Source of the DNA: Streptomyces monomycini
Lineage (GTDB): Bacteria > Actinomycetota > Actinomycetes > Streptomycetales > Streptomycetaceae
DNA length: 64,000 nt
Direction: 5' to 3'
Assembly: GCF_022271435.1 (NCBI RefSeq)
Contig: NZ_JAFIQY010000026.1
Coordinates: 1-64,000, forward strand
The position numbers and the translations under genes were made by a program. Of this stretch, positions 43,784-50,865 are shown piece after piece (position 1 is the stretch's first letter; every line of letters begins with the position of its first letter). A model generated the notes under the pieces. That model did no database searches. It was not told the DNA's origin and was given only the letters and a program-made list of their open reading frames with translations.

Positions 43784-44598
43784 TGGTCCCCCGCTCCCTT
43801 CGGCTTCCCGCCACCGGCGTCGGTCGCGTCCCCGGACGCCTCGCCACCGGCCGGCACGGCCCCGGACGCCGCAGCCCCGGACGCGTCGGACCCGGACGCG
43901 TCGGACCCGGGCGCATCAGCCCCGGCCCCCGCCTCCGCCGACGCCCCCGGCGTGGGCGGCGTCACCAGCCCGCTGCGCAACGCGGCAGCCGACGGCCCGG
44001 AAGGCACGTCGCCGTTGCCCGCGGCACCGTTGCCCGCGGCCCCGTACCGCTCGCCCAGCGACTCGCGGGCGATCTTCTCCTGAAGCTTGAGGATGCCCTG
44101 GAGCAACGCCTCGGGCCGGGGCGGGCAGCCCGGTACGTACACGTCGACCGGGATGATCTGGTCGACGCCCTTGGTGACCGCGTACGAGTCCCAGTAAGGC
44201 CCCCCGCAGTTCGAACAGGCTCCAAAGGAGATGACGTACTTCGGTTCCGGCATCTGCTCGTAGAGCCGTTTGACCGCGGGCGCCATCTTGTCCGTCACCG
44301 TGCCGGAGACGATCATGAGGTCCGCCTGCCGGGGGCCCGGTGCGAACGGGATCACGCCCAGCCGGATGAAGTCGTGCCGCGCCATCGACGCGGCGATGAA
44401 CTCGATCGCGCAGCAGGCGAGCCCGAAGTTGAAGACCCACAGGCTGTAGCGGCGGCCCCAGTTGAGGACCACCTTCATGGGTTCGGGAGCCAAGCGGGCG
44501 AGCGGGCCCAGCTTGCGTCGTTCGACGGTGCCGCCGGCGGACACGACGGGCAGTTCGGTGCCCGTCGCGGTGGCCGGCTTCGCGTTCGTCACGTCCAT
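43780..44598 (-). CDS. nuoB: NADH-quinone oxidoreductase-like subunit B
   Basis: NuoB holds cluster N2, the last iron-sulfur centre before quinone. The four ligands are Cys62 and Cys63 (GLACCAIEF), Cys128 (FGACSNCGG) and Cys158 (VPGCPPRPE). The loop reads GACSNCGGPYWDSYAV rather than the common GACASSGGMFNNYAI; this type occurs in complex I-like enzymes outside the canonical NADH branch. After residue 190 an Ala/Gly/Ser/Asp tail of about 80 residues is added. The ATG at 44598 overlaps nuoA by 10 nt. Confidence 0.93.
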   Translation of the reverse strand: MDVTNAKPATATGTELPVVSAGGTVERRKLGPLARLAPEPMKVVLNWGRRYSLWVFNFGLACCAIEFIAASMARHDFIRLGVIPFAPGPRQADLMIVSGTVTDKMAPAVKRLYEQMPEPKYVISFGACSNCGGPYWDSYAVTKGVDQIIPVDVYVPGCPPRPEALLQGILKLQEKIARESLGERYGAAGNGAAGNGDVPSGPSAAALRSGLVTPPTPGASAEAGAGADAPGSDASGSDASGAAASGAVPAGGEASGDATDAGGGKPKGAGDQ

Positions 44599-44990
44599 TC
44601 CAGGACGCCCTTCTTCCATGCGTAGAGCAGGCCGACGGCGAGGAAGCCGAGGAAGATGAACATCTCCACCAGCGTGACGCCGCCGAAACCGGGGGCGGCG
44701 AAGACCGTCGCCCAGGGGAACAGGAAGATCGAGTCGACGGCGAAGATCACGTAGAGGAAGGCGTAGACGTAGTAGCGGACCTGGGTGTGTGCCCAGTCCT
44801 CGCCCACCGGGTCCACGCCGCATTCGTAGGTGAGCAGTTTCTCCGGGGTGGGCACCACGGGCCGCAGCAGCCGCCCGGCACCGAAGGCCACGGCCACGAA
44901 GAGCACTCCGATCACGGCGATGAGCCCGACGACCGAGTACCCCTGGAAATAGTCCGCGGCAAGGCTGGTGCGTACGGTCGCGTCCGGCAC
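44589..44990 (-). CDS. nuoA: NADH-quinone oxidoreductase-like subunit A
   Basis: NuoA (133 residues) has three membrane helices. The loop TYECGVDPVGEDW contains the conserved cysteine that changes exposure between active and resting states in mitochondrial complex I, and YVYAFLYVIFAVDSIFLFPW is the second helix with its conserved Glu/Asp positions. I use the GTG at 44990, with AGCGAGGGCGGAC upstream; a TTG at 45023 lacks a ribosome binding site. First gene of the operon. Confidence 0.92.
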   Translation of the reverse strand: MPDATVRTSLAADYFQGYSVVGLIAVIGVLFVAVAFGAGRLLRPVVPTPEKLLTYECGVDPVGEDWAHTQVRYYVYAFLYVIFAVDSIFLFPWATVFAAPGFGGVTLVEMFIFLGFLAVGLLYAWKKGVLEWT

Positions 44991-45049
44991 GTCCGCCCTC
45001 GCTCCCTGACTGCTCTTGTTCAACGACTTCGACGATCTGTACGCACGGG

Positions 45050-45094
45050 AGTCTAGGCCCTGGCCCGCCCCAGGTGAGCAGTCGCGTCACCTGG
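45050..45094 (-). promoter_or_regulatory. nuo operon promoter and inverted-repeat operator
   Basis: TAGACT (45050-45055, - strand) is a good -10 box, giving a leader of about 50 nt before nuoA. I see no good -35. At that place lies a perfect 8-bp inverted repeat, CCAGGTGA, nine bases, TCACCTGG (45070-45094). Half-sites with CACCTGG recur just upstream. This is the arrangement of an activator or repressor site. Confidence 0.5.
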
Positions 45095-45199
45095 CGGGCA
45101 GCTATGGCCCGACTTCGCCCCACCTGGCCCCTTCCCCATGGGCCCCTCACAGGTCCCGGCGGGACCGCACACGTCCCCCGTGGCACCGCGCGCGACGGC

Positions 45200-46597
45200 T
45201 CAGCCTTCGCGCTGCCGGCCCGGCCCGCGCGAGACCGCGCGGTCCATCACCTCGGCGGCCAGTCGCGCCGCCGCCTCCCGCGTCCGTTCGCCCAGCAGCT
45301 CCGTACGGACGGCACCGCCGCCGGCCAGATGCCGGTCGTACGGCAGCGGAAGCACCGCCGCGCCGCCCGCCCCCAGGTGCTCGACGGCCTTGCGTACGTC
45401 GATGCCCCCGTCGGGTGACGTGTGGTTGAGCACGACGACGGCGGTCGGCAGCAGCCCGCGGTGCACCCCGCCCATCCACTCCAGTACGGACTTGGTCGCC
45501 CGTACGCCCTCCACGGTCGCCGGCGTCACCAGGACCCGCGCCTGAGTGGTGACCAGCGCGGTACGCGCCACCTCGGCCGGCAGCGTCTCGCAGTCCACGA
45601 CCGTGGTCGCGAAATGGCGGCGCAGCGAGGTCATGACGATGCGGTAGGTGTCGACGTCCAGCCGCGTACCGATCGAGCCCTGGCTGCCGGGCAGCAGCCA
45701 GCCGCCGCCCGTGAACGGCAGGAGGTAACCGGTCAGGTCGGTGATCAGCATGGACGGGTCGACGATCTGCGCCAGATCGGTGCCGGACCAGCGCACCTCC
45801 CGTACGCCCAGCCGGTGCGGCAGCGTGCCCAGCGCCGGGTCGGCCTCCACCGCGAGCACCGGGTCCGCGCGGTAGTGCGCGTACGTGAGGGCCAGCAGGG
45901 CGGCGACCGTGGACTTGCCCGCGCCGCCGCGGATGCTGGAGACGGCCAGCTGGCGGCCGGTGGTCACGGGCTGCTGGATGGCGTGCGCGGCACGTGTGAC
46001 GGCCTCGGTCTCGGCCGCCGCGGAGGAGGCGAACACCCGCCGCAGCGCCCGCCCGGCCCTACGGGCGACGGTCTCGCCGTGCCGGGGCTTGGCCTGCACA
46101 CCGTCGAACTCGGGCGGCAGGACGGGGACGGAGACGGGGGTGGGGGTGGAGGGGTGGACGGGGGTGGGGGTGGCCGGGTTCATGGGGCCGACCGGACCGG
46201 TCGGACCGAAATGGCCGGCCGGACGGGCCGGTATGACGGGCACGGCGGGTACGGGTACGGACGCGACCCCTGGCGCGAAACCGGTCGCGGACCGCGCCTC
46301 GGGCAACGGCTTGGACAGCGGCACGGGCGCCGCAGGTACGACACCGGGCATCCCCTTCGGAGCCGTCGGCACCGCCCCGCCACCCACGGCACCGCCTCCC
46401 GGCATCGCGCCGCCGCCCGCCCCCGGCGCGTACCCAGGCATCGGCGGCACCATCGGCCCCGTCTGCCCAGACTGCCCCTCCTGTCCTGCCTGACCCACCT
46501 GACCCGTAACCGGCTGTCCCGACTCCCCCGGCCACCCTGACTGCCCCGACTGTCCTGGCTGCCCCGAATGCCCTGACTGCCCCGTCTGTCCCGACAT
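45200..46597 (-). CDS. EspI-like MinD/ParA-family ATPase with disordered N-terminus
   Basis: The protein (465 residues) has a Gly/Gln/Ser then Pro-rich N-terminal half (1-165) and a MinD/ParA-type ATPase half. The Walker A is RGGAGKST at 223-230; RADPVLAVEADP follows; the C-terminal segments VVVLNHTSPDG and LPYDRHLAGGGA match the layout of mycobacterial EspI (Rv3876), an ATPase of the ESX-1 type VII secretion locus. In M. tuberculosis espI lies beside eccD1; here the EccD-like gene is directly upstream. The ATG at 46597 follows GGAGGG. It may dock on the EccD cytoplasmic domain. No esx, eccB, eccC or mycP gene lies in the window. Confidence 0.78.
   Translation of the reverse strand: MSGQTGQSGHSGQPGQSGQSGWPGESGQPVTGQVGQAGQEGQSGQTGPMVPPMPGYAPGAGGGAMPGGGAVGGGAVPTAPKGMPGVVPAAPVPLSKPLPEARSATGFAPGVASVPVPAVPVIPARPAGHFGPTGPVGPMNPATPTPVHPSTPTPVSVPVLPPEFDGVQAKPRHGETVARRAGRALRRVFASSAAAETEAVTRAAHAIQQPVTTGRQLAVSSIRGGAGKSTVAALLALTYAHYRADPVLAVEADPALGTLPHRLGVREVRWSGTDLAQIVDPSMLITDLTGYLLPFTGGGWLLPGSQGSIGTRLDVDTYRIVMTSLRRHFATTVVDCETLPAEVARTALVTTQARVLVTPATVEGVRATKSVLEWMGGVHRGLLPTAVVVLNHTSPDGGIDVRKAVEHLGAGGAAVLPLPYDRHLAGGGAVRTELLGERTREAAARLAAEVMDRAVSRGPGRQREG
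46136..46170 (+). other. G-quadruplex-type G tract
   Basis: Six runs of four or five G separated by 1-5 bases lie on the + strand, the template strand of the EspI-like gene; they encode its Thr-Pro repeat near residues 143-155. The pattern meets the usual quadruplex rule several times over. Confidence 0.6.
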
Positions 46598-46699
46598 GAA
46601 CCCTCCGCCGCCCCTTCTGGTCGGACTGATCGCTCCGGCCGGCCGTCGCGGCCGCTCATTTTCGTCGACCCGGCCGGTCCTTCGCGGCCGGCCGGCTGG

Positions 46700-48166
46700 T
46701 CAGAACATGTCCGGCAGACCGCCGTACACCCCGAACGCCCCGGCGGCGACCGGAATCAGTGCCACCACGCTCACCAGCTCGGCCAGGTTCATCAGGCGAC
46801 GCACCCGCAGCCGTACGCGCTCCGGCGGCCGCACCGCGAGGGCGGCGAGCGGGAGCGCCATCAGCAGGCACGACACGGTCAGCGCGGCGGCCGGGTTCCC
46901 GCCGTCGGAACCCCACAGCAGGACGAGCCGTACGCAGACCACCGCACCGGCCACCAGCAGCGCCACGACCTCCAGGACCAGCGGGTAGGCCCGCGCCCGC
47001 GAGAACAGCACGACGCTCAGCAGCACCGCGGCCGCCACCGCCCAGCCGTCCGCCGAACCGGACGCGTCCCCGGCGCCGCCGACGGCCAGCACCCCGGCCG
47101 CCCCGGCCGAGCCGGCCGCGGTGACGGCGGCCGGGAGGAGCCCGCGGTGGGTGGCGCCCAGCGCCGCCGCGGCCCGGTACCTGCTGACCGGCGCGCCTCC
47201 GGAGTGGTGGTCGCCCAGACGCGTCAGCCCCGCCGACGCCAGCGCGAGCCGCGGCAGATGGCCCAGGATGAGGACCGAGACCACGCCCAGCGCGACACCC
47301 GTACGGGCCGGGTCGGCGACCGCCAGCCCGATCTCCCACACTCCGACCGCGACCGCGACGGCCGCCGCTCCGACGAGTCCGCCCCGCCCCAGGCCCGTAC
47401 AGAGCCCGAGCAGCGCGAGGACGACCGCCACCGTCAGCCCGGCAGCGGCCAGGCGCGCGGCGCCGCCCGATGTCGCGCCCCAGGAGGCGAACACGCCGAG
47501 CGTCCCGCCCACCAGGAGCAGTGCGGTGCCCAGCGCCTTCCTGGACGGCAGGAGGCCGGCCGCCGCCGAACCGGCTCCGGCCGCGGCCACCGCCGCCAGG
47601 CCGAGCCACAGTCCGGCCCGGTCGAGCCCGTACCGGCCGCCTGCGAACAGGCCGATGACGACCGCGAGCAGTACAGCGGCCACGGTCGCCGCCCGCGTCC
47701 TGCTCCGCTCGTCCCATTGCCAGACGTACCCGCCGCGGCCGTCGTATCCCTCGCGGCCCTCGTAGCCCTCATGCCTCGTGCGGCCCTCACGGCTCTCGTA
47801 GCCCTCACGGCCCACGCGGCCGCCGCGTTCGGCATGTCCGCTCAGGCCGCCGGCCGTATCGCCCGCTCCGCCCTGCCCGGCCGAGGGAGCGGGCGCGCCG
47901 GGATCCCGTACCAGGCGTACGACCGACCCGTCCGCCACCTGCGCGGAGGCGAGCGTCTCGCTCCGCGCGAGCACGGCTCCGCCCGCTGTCACCAGACGGC
48001 ACGTCAGCGGCTCGTGCGCCGTCCGGTCGCCGGCCGTCCGCAGGATCTCGGGCAGCAGCGTGCCGATCGGCTCGTGGGCGGGCAGGACCAGGTCGACCCG
48101 CCGCCGTTCGCCCGCCAGTACCAGCCGTCGCAACGTCACCCGCTGCCCGGCTTCAGCGTTCACCAT
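46700..48166 (-). CDS. EccD-like type VII secretion membrane protein
   Basis: The protein (488 residues) begins with a ubiquitin-like YukD/EccD domain (QRVTLRRLVLAGERRRVDLV to about residue 85). It is followed by a Gly/Arg/Glu/Tyr-rich linker with repeats (HEGYEGREGYDGRGGY) and about eleven membrane helices. That is the architecture of EccD, the channel subunit of type VII secretion. I use the ATG at 48166; a GTG at 48175 is too close to the preceding G-run. It is 102 nt upstream of the EspI-like gene, on the same strand. With the other Ecc proteins absent here, it is either an orphan or works with a secretion locus elsewhere. Confidence 0.8.
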   Translation of the reverse strand: MVNAEAGQRVTLRRLVLAGERRRVDLVLPAHEPIGTLLPEILRTAGDRTAHEPLTCRLVTAGGAVLARSETLASAQVADGSVVRLVRDPGAPAPSAGQGGAGDTAGGLSGHAERGGRVGREGYESREGRTRHEGYEGREGYDGRGGYVWQWDERSRTRAATVAAVLLAVVIGLFAGGRYGLDRAGLWLGLAAVAAAGAGSAAAGLLPSRKALGTALLLVGGTLGVFASWGATSGGAARLAAAGLTVAVVLALLGLCTGLGRGGLVGAAAVAVAVGVWEIGLAVADPARTGVALGVVSVLILGHLPRLALASAGLTRLGDHHSGGAPVSRYRAAAALGATHRGLLPAAVTAAGSAGAAGVLAVGGAGDASGSADGWAVAAAVLLSVVLFSRARAYPLVLEVVALLVAGAVVCVRLVLLWGSDGGNPAAALTVSCLLMALPLAALAVRPPERVRLRVRRLMNLAELVSVVALIPVAAGAFGVYGGLPDMF

Positions 48167-48178
48167 GCCGACCACGCC

Positions 48179-48216
48179 CCCGTACTAGAACCGGATTCCC
48201 GTACTGGAACCGGAAT
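48179..48216 (-). repeat. 19-bp tandem repeat before eccD-like gene
   Basis: Two adjacent 19-bp copies of CCCGTACTRGAACCGGAWT (17 of 19 identical) lie 12 bp upstream of the start codon on the coding side, in the leader or promoter. Adjacent direct repeats of this size often bind a regulator. Confidence 0.7.
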
Positions 48217-48379
48217 CCACCCCACCGCACCGCACCGCGACACGATACGACTCGCCTCCCCCGCCCCGGAACCACCTGCCGCCGGGCACCCGCCCCGGCA
48301 CCTGCCCGGGGAGCCCGCCTCGGGCCAGCCGCCTCCCGGCCACCCGCCCTCGGCTGCCCCCGCAGCTCCTGACCCGCGT

Positions 48380-49105
48380 CTACACGCGCTTGACCACCAC
48401 GGTGCCGGCCACCTTGTCGTGCAAGCACTGCCGGAACGGTTCGTCCCAGCAGCACCACAGCACGTTGAGCAGCCCCAGGAACGGCACGAACCCCATCGGG
48501 AACACCACCGCCCAACGTCCCACCGCCTGCCCGAAGGACAGGTCGGCCCCGTCGTTCAGCCGGGCGATCCGCAGGCCGCAGATCCGCTTGCCGAACGTGG
48601 CGCCGTACTTCCAGTTCATGAACGGTTCGTAGAACAGCGCCGCGACGACGCCGACGATCCCGGCCAGGGCCGTCGGTATGCCCGCTCCGGCACCGCGCGG
48701 CAGCAGGGCCTGGATGATGCCGACCACCACGAGGACGACGATGACCGCGGCGGTCTGGAAGAGCCCGTCCAGTGCGCGCGCGCCGAGCCGCGCCCCCCGG
48801 CCTGCCAGCATGCCTATGGGCGGCCCGCCCGCCTGCGGTGTTCCGTACGGGGGGTGGCCCGGCTGTCCCGGCGCGCCGTATCCAGGCGCCCCGTATCCAG
48901 GTGCCCCGTATCCAGGTGCTCCGTACCCCGGCGCGCCGTATCCGGGGGCCTGCCCCTGCCCGTACGCCTCGTGGGGCGGCTGCTGCCCGTAGGGCGGTTG
49001 TTGTCCGTTCGGTGCCTGCTGTCCGTAGGGGGGCTGCTGTCCGTACGGCCCCTGTTGTCCGTAGGGCGGCTGCTGCCCGTACGGTCCCTGCTGGTGCTCA
49101 CTCAT
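48380..49105 (-). CDS. RDD-family membrane protein with PYGQQ and GYGAP repeats
   Basis: The protein (241 residues) has a disordered N-terminus of about 110 residues built from PYGQQ repeats (roughly seven) and then GYGAP repeats (five), and a C-terminal RDD domain with three membrane helices. The RDD start is GRGARLGARALDGLF, with the conserved Arg-Asp pair, and the KWKYGATFGKRICGLR-type second motif. RDD proteins are thought to move ions or small molecules. The ATG at 49105 is used; the frame upstream to 49207 is not supported. It diverges from the first kinase and lies 214 nt upstream of the EccD-like gene. Confidence 0.85.
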   Translation of the reverse strand: MSEHQQGPYGQQPPYGQQGPYGQQPPYGQQAPNGQQPPYGQQPPHEAYGQGQAPGYGAPGYGAPGYGAPGYGAPGYGAPGQPGHPPYGTPQAGGPPIGMLAGRGARLGARALDGLFQTAAVIVVLVVVGIIQALLPRGAGAGIPTALAGIVGVVAALFYEPFMNWKYGATFGKRICGLRIARLNDGADLSFGQAVGRWAVVFPMGFVPFLGLLNVLWCCWDEPFRQCLHDKVAGTVVVKRV

Positions 49106-49178
49106 GTCGGAGATCCAAGCTGTCGCGCCCGCCTTCGCACAAGCCGCGCCCGATGTGGCCGCCGTGGTCCGGGGTGGC

Positions 49179-49196
49179 GGGGTGAGGAAAACCCCA
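49179..49196. promoter_or_regulatory. 18-bp motif shared by both kinase genes, copy 1
   Basis: GGGGTGAGGAAAACCCCA lies in the divergent RDD/kinase 1 intergenic region. A copy with one difference lies before kinase 2 at 50673-50690. It is a candidate site for the linked response regulator. Confidence 0.55.
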
Positions 49197-49220
49197 CCCC
49201 CGAGCACCGATGTCCCCCAT

Positions 49221-49240
49221 GGTCGCCACGGGTGGCGACC
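49221..49240. promoter_or_regulatory. 20-bp palindrome before kinase 1
   Basis: GGTCGCCACGGGTGGCGACC has 9-bp arms and a 2-nt centre, 15 bp before the kinase 1 start. It could be an operator or a hairpin in the leader. Confidence 0.5.
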
Positions 49241-49255
49241 GGCAAGCTAGGGCGT

Positions 49256-50593
49256 ATGACCGCACGTTCCGCTCACGATCGACGCCACGATCACCTTTCC
49301 GGAGGGACCGCCCCGGTGCCGGGCACCGCCGGTCACGGCCACCGGCACGGCGACGGCGATCCCCTGCCGCCGCCGCGGGCCGCGCTGGCCCCCGCGACCT
49401 GGCGGGAGGTCGCCCACCTCCTGACCGACTTCCCGCTGGGCGTCCTGGCCTTCGCCGTACTGACCGTCTGGCTGGTGGCGGGCATCGGGCTGTCCGTCAC
49501 CGTCGTGGGACTGCCGCTGCTCGCGGTGGGGCTGATGGTCTGCCGTCAGTACGGGAAGCTGGAGCGCGCCCGCGCACGGTGTCTGCTGGGTGTGCGGGTG
49601 GACGAGCCCAGCCCGCTGCACACGGCGGGGAACGGTTTCTTCACCTGGCTGTGGCTGCGCCTGAAGGACCCGGTCGGGTGGCGGCACGCGCTGTACGCGT
49701 TCATCCGGCTGCCGTGGTCGATCCTGACCTTTCCGCTGACGATCGTCACGCTCCTGCTGCTCTGGCCCGCTCTGCCCTGGATCGCGCGCGGACTGACCAA
49801 CGTGGACCGGATGATGGTGCGCGGCCTGCTGTCGCCCTCCGACGAACTGGAGCGGCGGATCGCCGAGCTGAAGACGGACCGCGCGACGGTCTCCGACACC
49901 GCCGCCGCCGACCTGCGCCGGATCGAACGTGACCTGCACGACGGGGCGCAGGCCCGGCTCGTGGCCCTGGCCATGGGCCTCGGCCTGGCCAAGGAGAAGC
50001 TGCTGGAGGACCCGGACGCGGCGGCCCAGATGGTCGACGAGGCGCACGGCGAGGTGAAGCTCGCCCTCCAGGAGCTGCGCGACCTCGCGCGCGGCATCCA
50101 CCCGGCGATCCTCACGGACCGCGGACTGGGCCCGGCCCTCACCTCGCTGGCGGGTCGCTGCACGGTGCCCGTCACGGTGGACGTGGACATAGCGCAGCGG
50201 CCTGCGCCGGCCATCGAGGGCATCGCCTACTTCACCGTCTCCGAACTGCTCCAGAACGTCTCCAAGCACAGTGGCGCGCGGGCGGCGCAGGTGGAGCTGT
50301 GGCGCGCCCAGGACCGGCTGCTGATCCAGGTCCAGGACGACGGGCGGGGCGGTGCGCGGTTGGACGGCGGCAGCGGGATGGCCGGGCTCGCGGAGCGGCT
50401 GGGGTCGGTGGACGGGCTGTTCGTCCTCGATTCACCGGCCGGCGGACCGACGCGGGTGACGGCCGAGCTGCCGTGGCGGGGCCGGGAGGGGGAAGAGGAC
50501 GGCCGCCGGGCCGTCGGCAAAGGCGCGGGTCAGGGGGCGACGGCGCGCGGCGGTGGGAAGGCGCGCGGACGGGGCAAGCAGGGGCGGGGCTAG
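49256..50593 (+). CDS. Sensor histidine kinase 1 (HisKA_3 type)
   Basis: The protein (445 residues) has a sensor module with four membrane segments in residues 50-190 (including GVLAFAVLTVWLVAGIGLSVTVVG) and a NarL-type kinase core. The phospho-accepting histidine is His228 in RRIERDLHDGAQARL. The ATP-binding half includes ELLQNVSKHS and DDGRGGA, GSGMAGLAERL. A basic Gly/Arg-rich tail of about 35 residues closes it. It shares long near-identical stretches with kinase 2. The ATG at 49256 is supported by the start of similarity; open frame upstream is antisense to RDD. It signals to the regulator at 52599 by context. Confidence 0.87.
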   Translation: MTARSAHDRRHDHLSGGTAPVPGTAGHGHRHGDGDPLPPPRAALAPATWREVAHLLTDFPLGVLAFAVLTVWLVAGIGLSVTVVGLPLLAVGLMVCRQYGKLERARARCLLGVRVDEPSPLHTAGNGFFTWLWLRLKDPVGWRHALYAFIRLPWSILTFPLTIVTLLLLWPALPWIARGLTNVDRMMVRGLLSPSDELERRIAELKTDRATVSDTAAADLRRIERDLHDGAQARLVALAMGLGLAKEKLLEDPDAAAQMVDEAHGEVKLALQELRDLARGIHPAILTDRGLGPALTSLAGRCTVPVTVDVDIAQRPAPAIEGIAYFTVSELLQNVSKHSGARAAQVELWRAQDRLLIQVQDDGRGGARLDGGSGMAGLAERLGSVDGLFVLDSPAGGPTRVTAELPWRGREGEEDGRRAVGKGAGQGATARGGGKARGRGKQGRG

Positions 50594-50672
50594 CGGGAGC
50601 GGGGCTAGCAGGAACAGGAGCGGGGCTAGCAGGAACAGGGGAACGGAGGGACCGCGCCTCCGCCCGCCGAGG

Positions 50673-50690
50673 GGGGTGGGGAAAACCCCA
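50673..50690. promoter_or_regulatory. 18-bp motif shared by both kinase genes, copy 2
   Basis: GGGGTGGGGAAAACCCCA differs by one base from the copy at 49179-49196. It lies about 175 nt before the kinase 2 start, in the 272-nt gap after kinase 1. Confidence 0.55.
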
Positions 50691-50865
50691 GGGTGAAGAC
50701 TGCGCTTTCCCTCATGGTGCGGAAGGCGCCGAGCGCGGAGTCTGGAGGTGGTCGACAGAGCCGGACGCAGCGGATCCGTCGACGCGGCAGCAGCTGGACG
50801 CTGCCGGAGGCAGCACGGCGCCGGCAGCAGGCCGACCCGGACCTGGCAGAACGGACGACGCGACC

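Noticed and set aside
47147..49255. Open frame running into kinase 1 from far upstream
   Set aside because: It is antisense to the EccD-like and RDD genes, which have clear domains; similarity to kinases begins only at the ATG at 49256.
49244..49258. Leaderless promoter for kinase 1 (TAGGGC near the ATG)
   Set aside because: The -10-like hexamer is too close to the ATG and lacks the final T and any -35.
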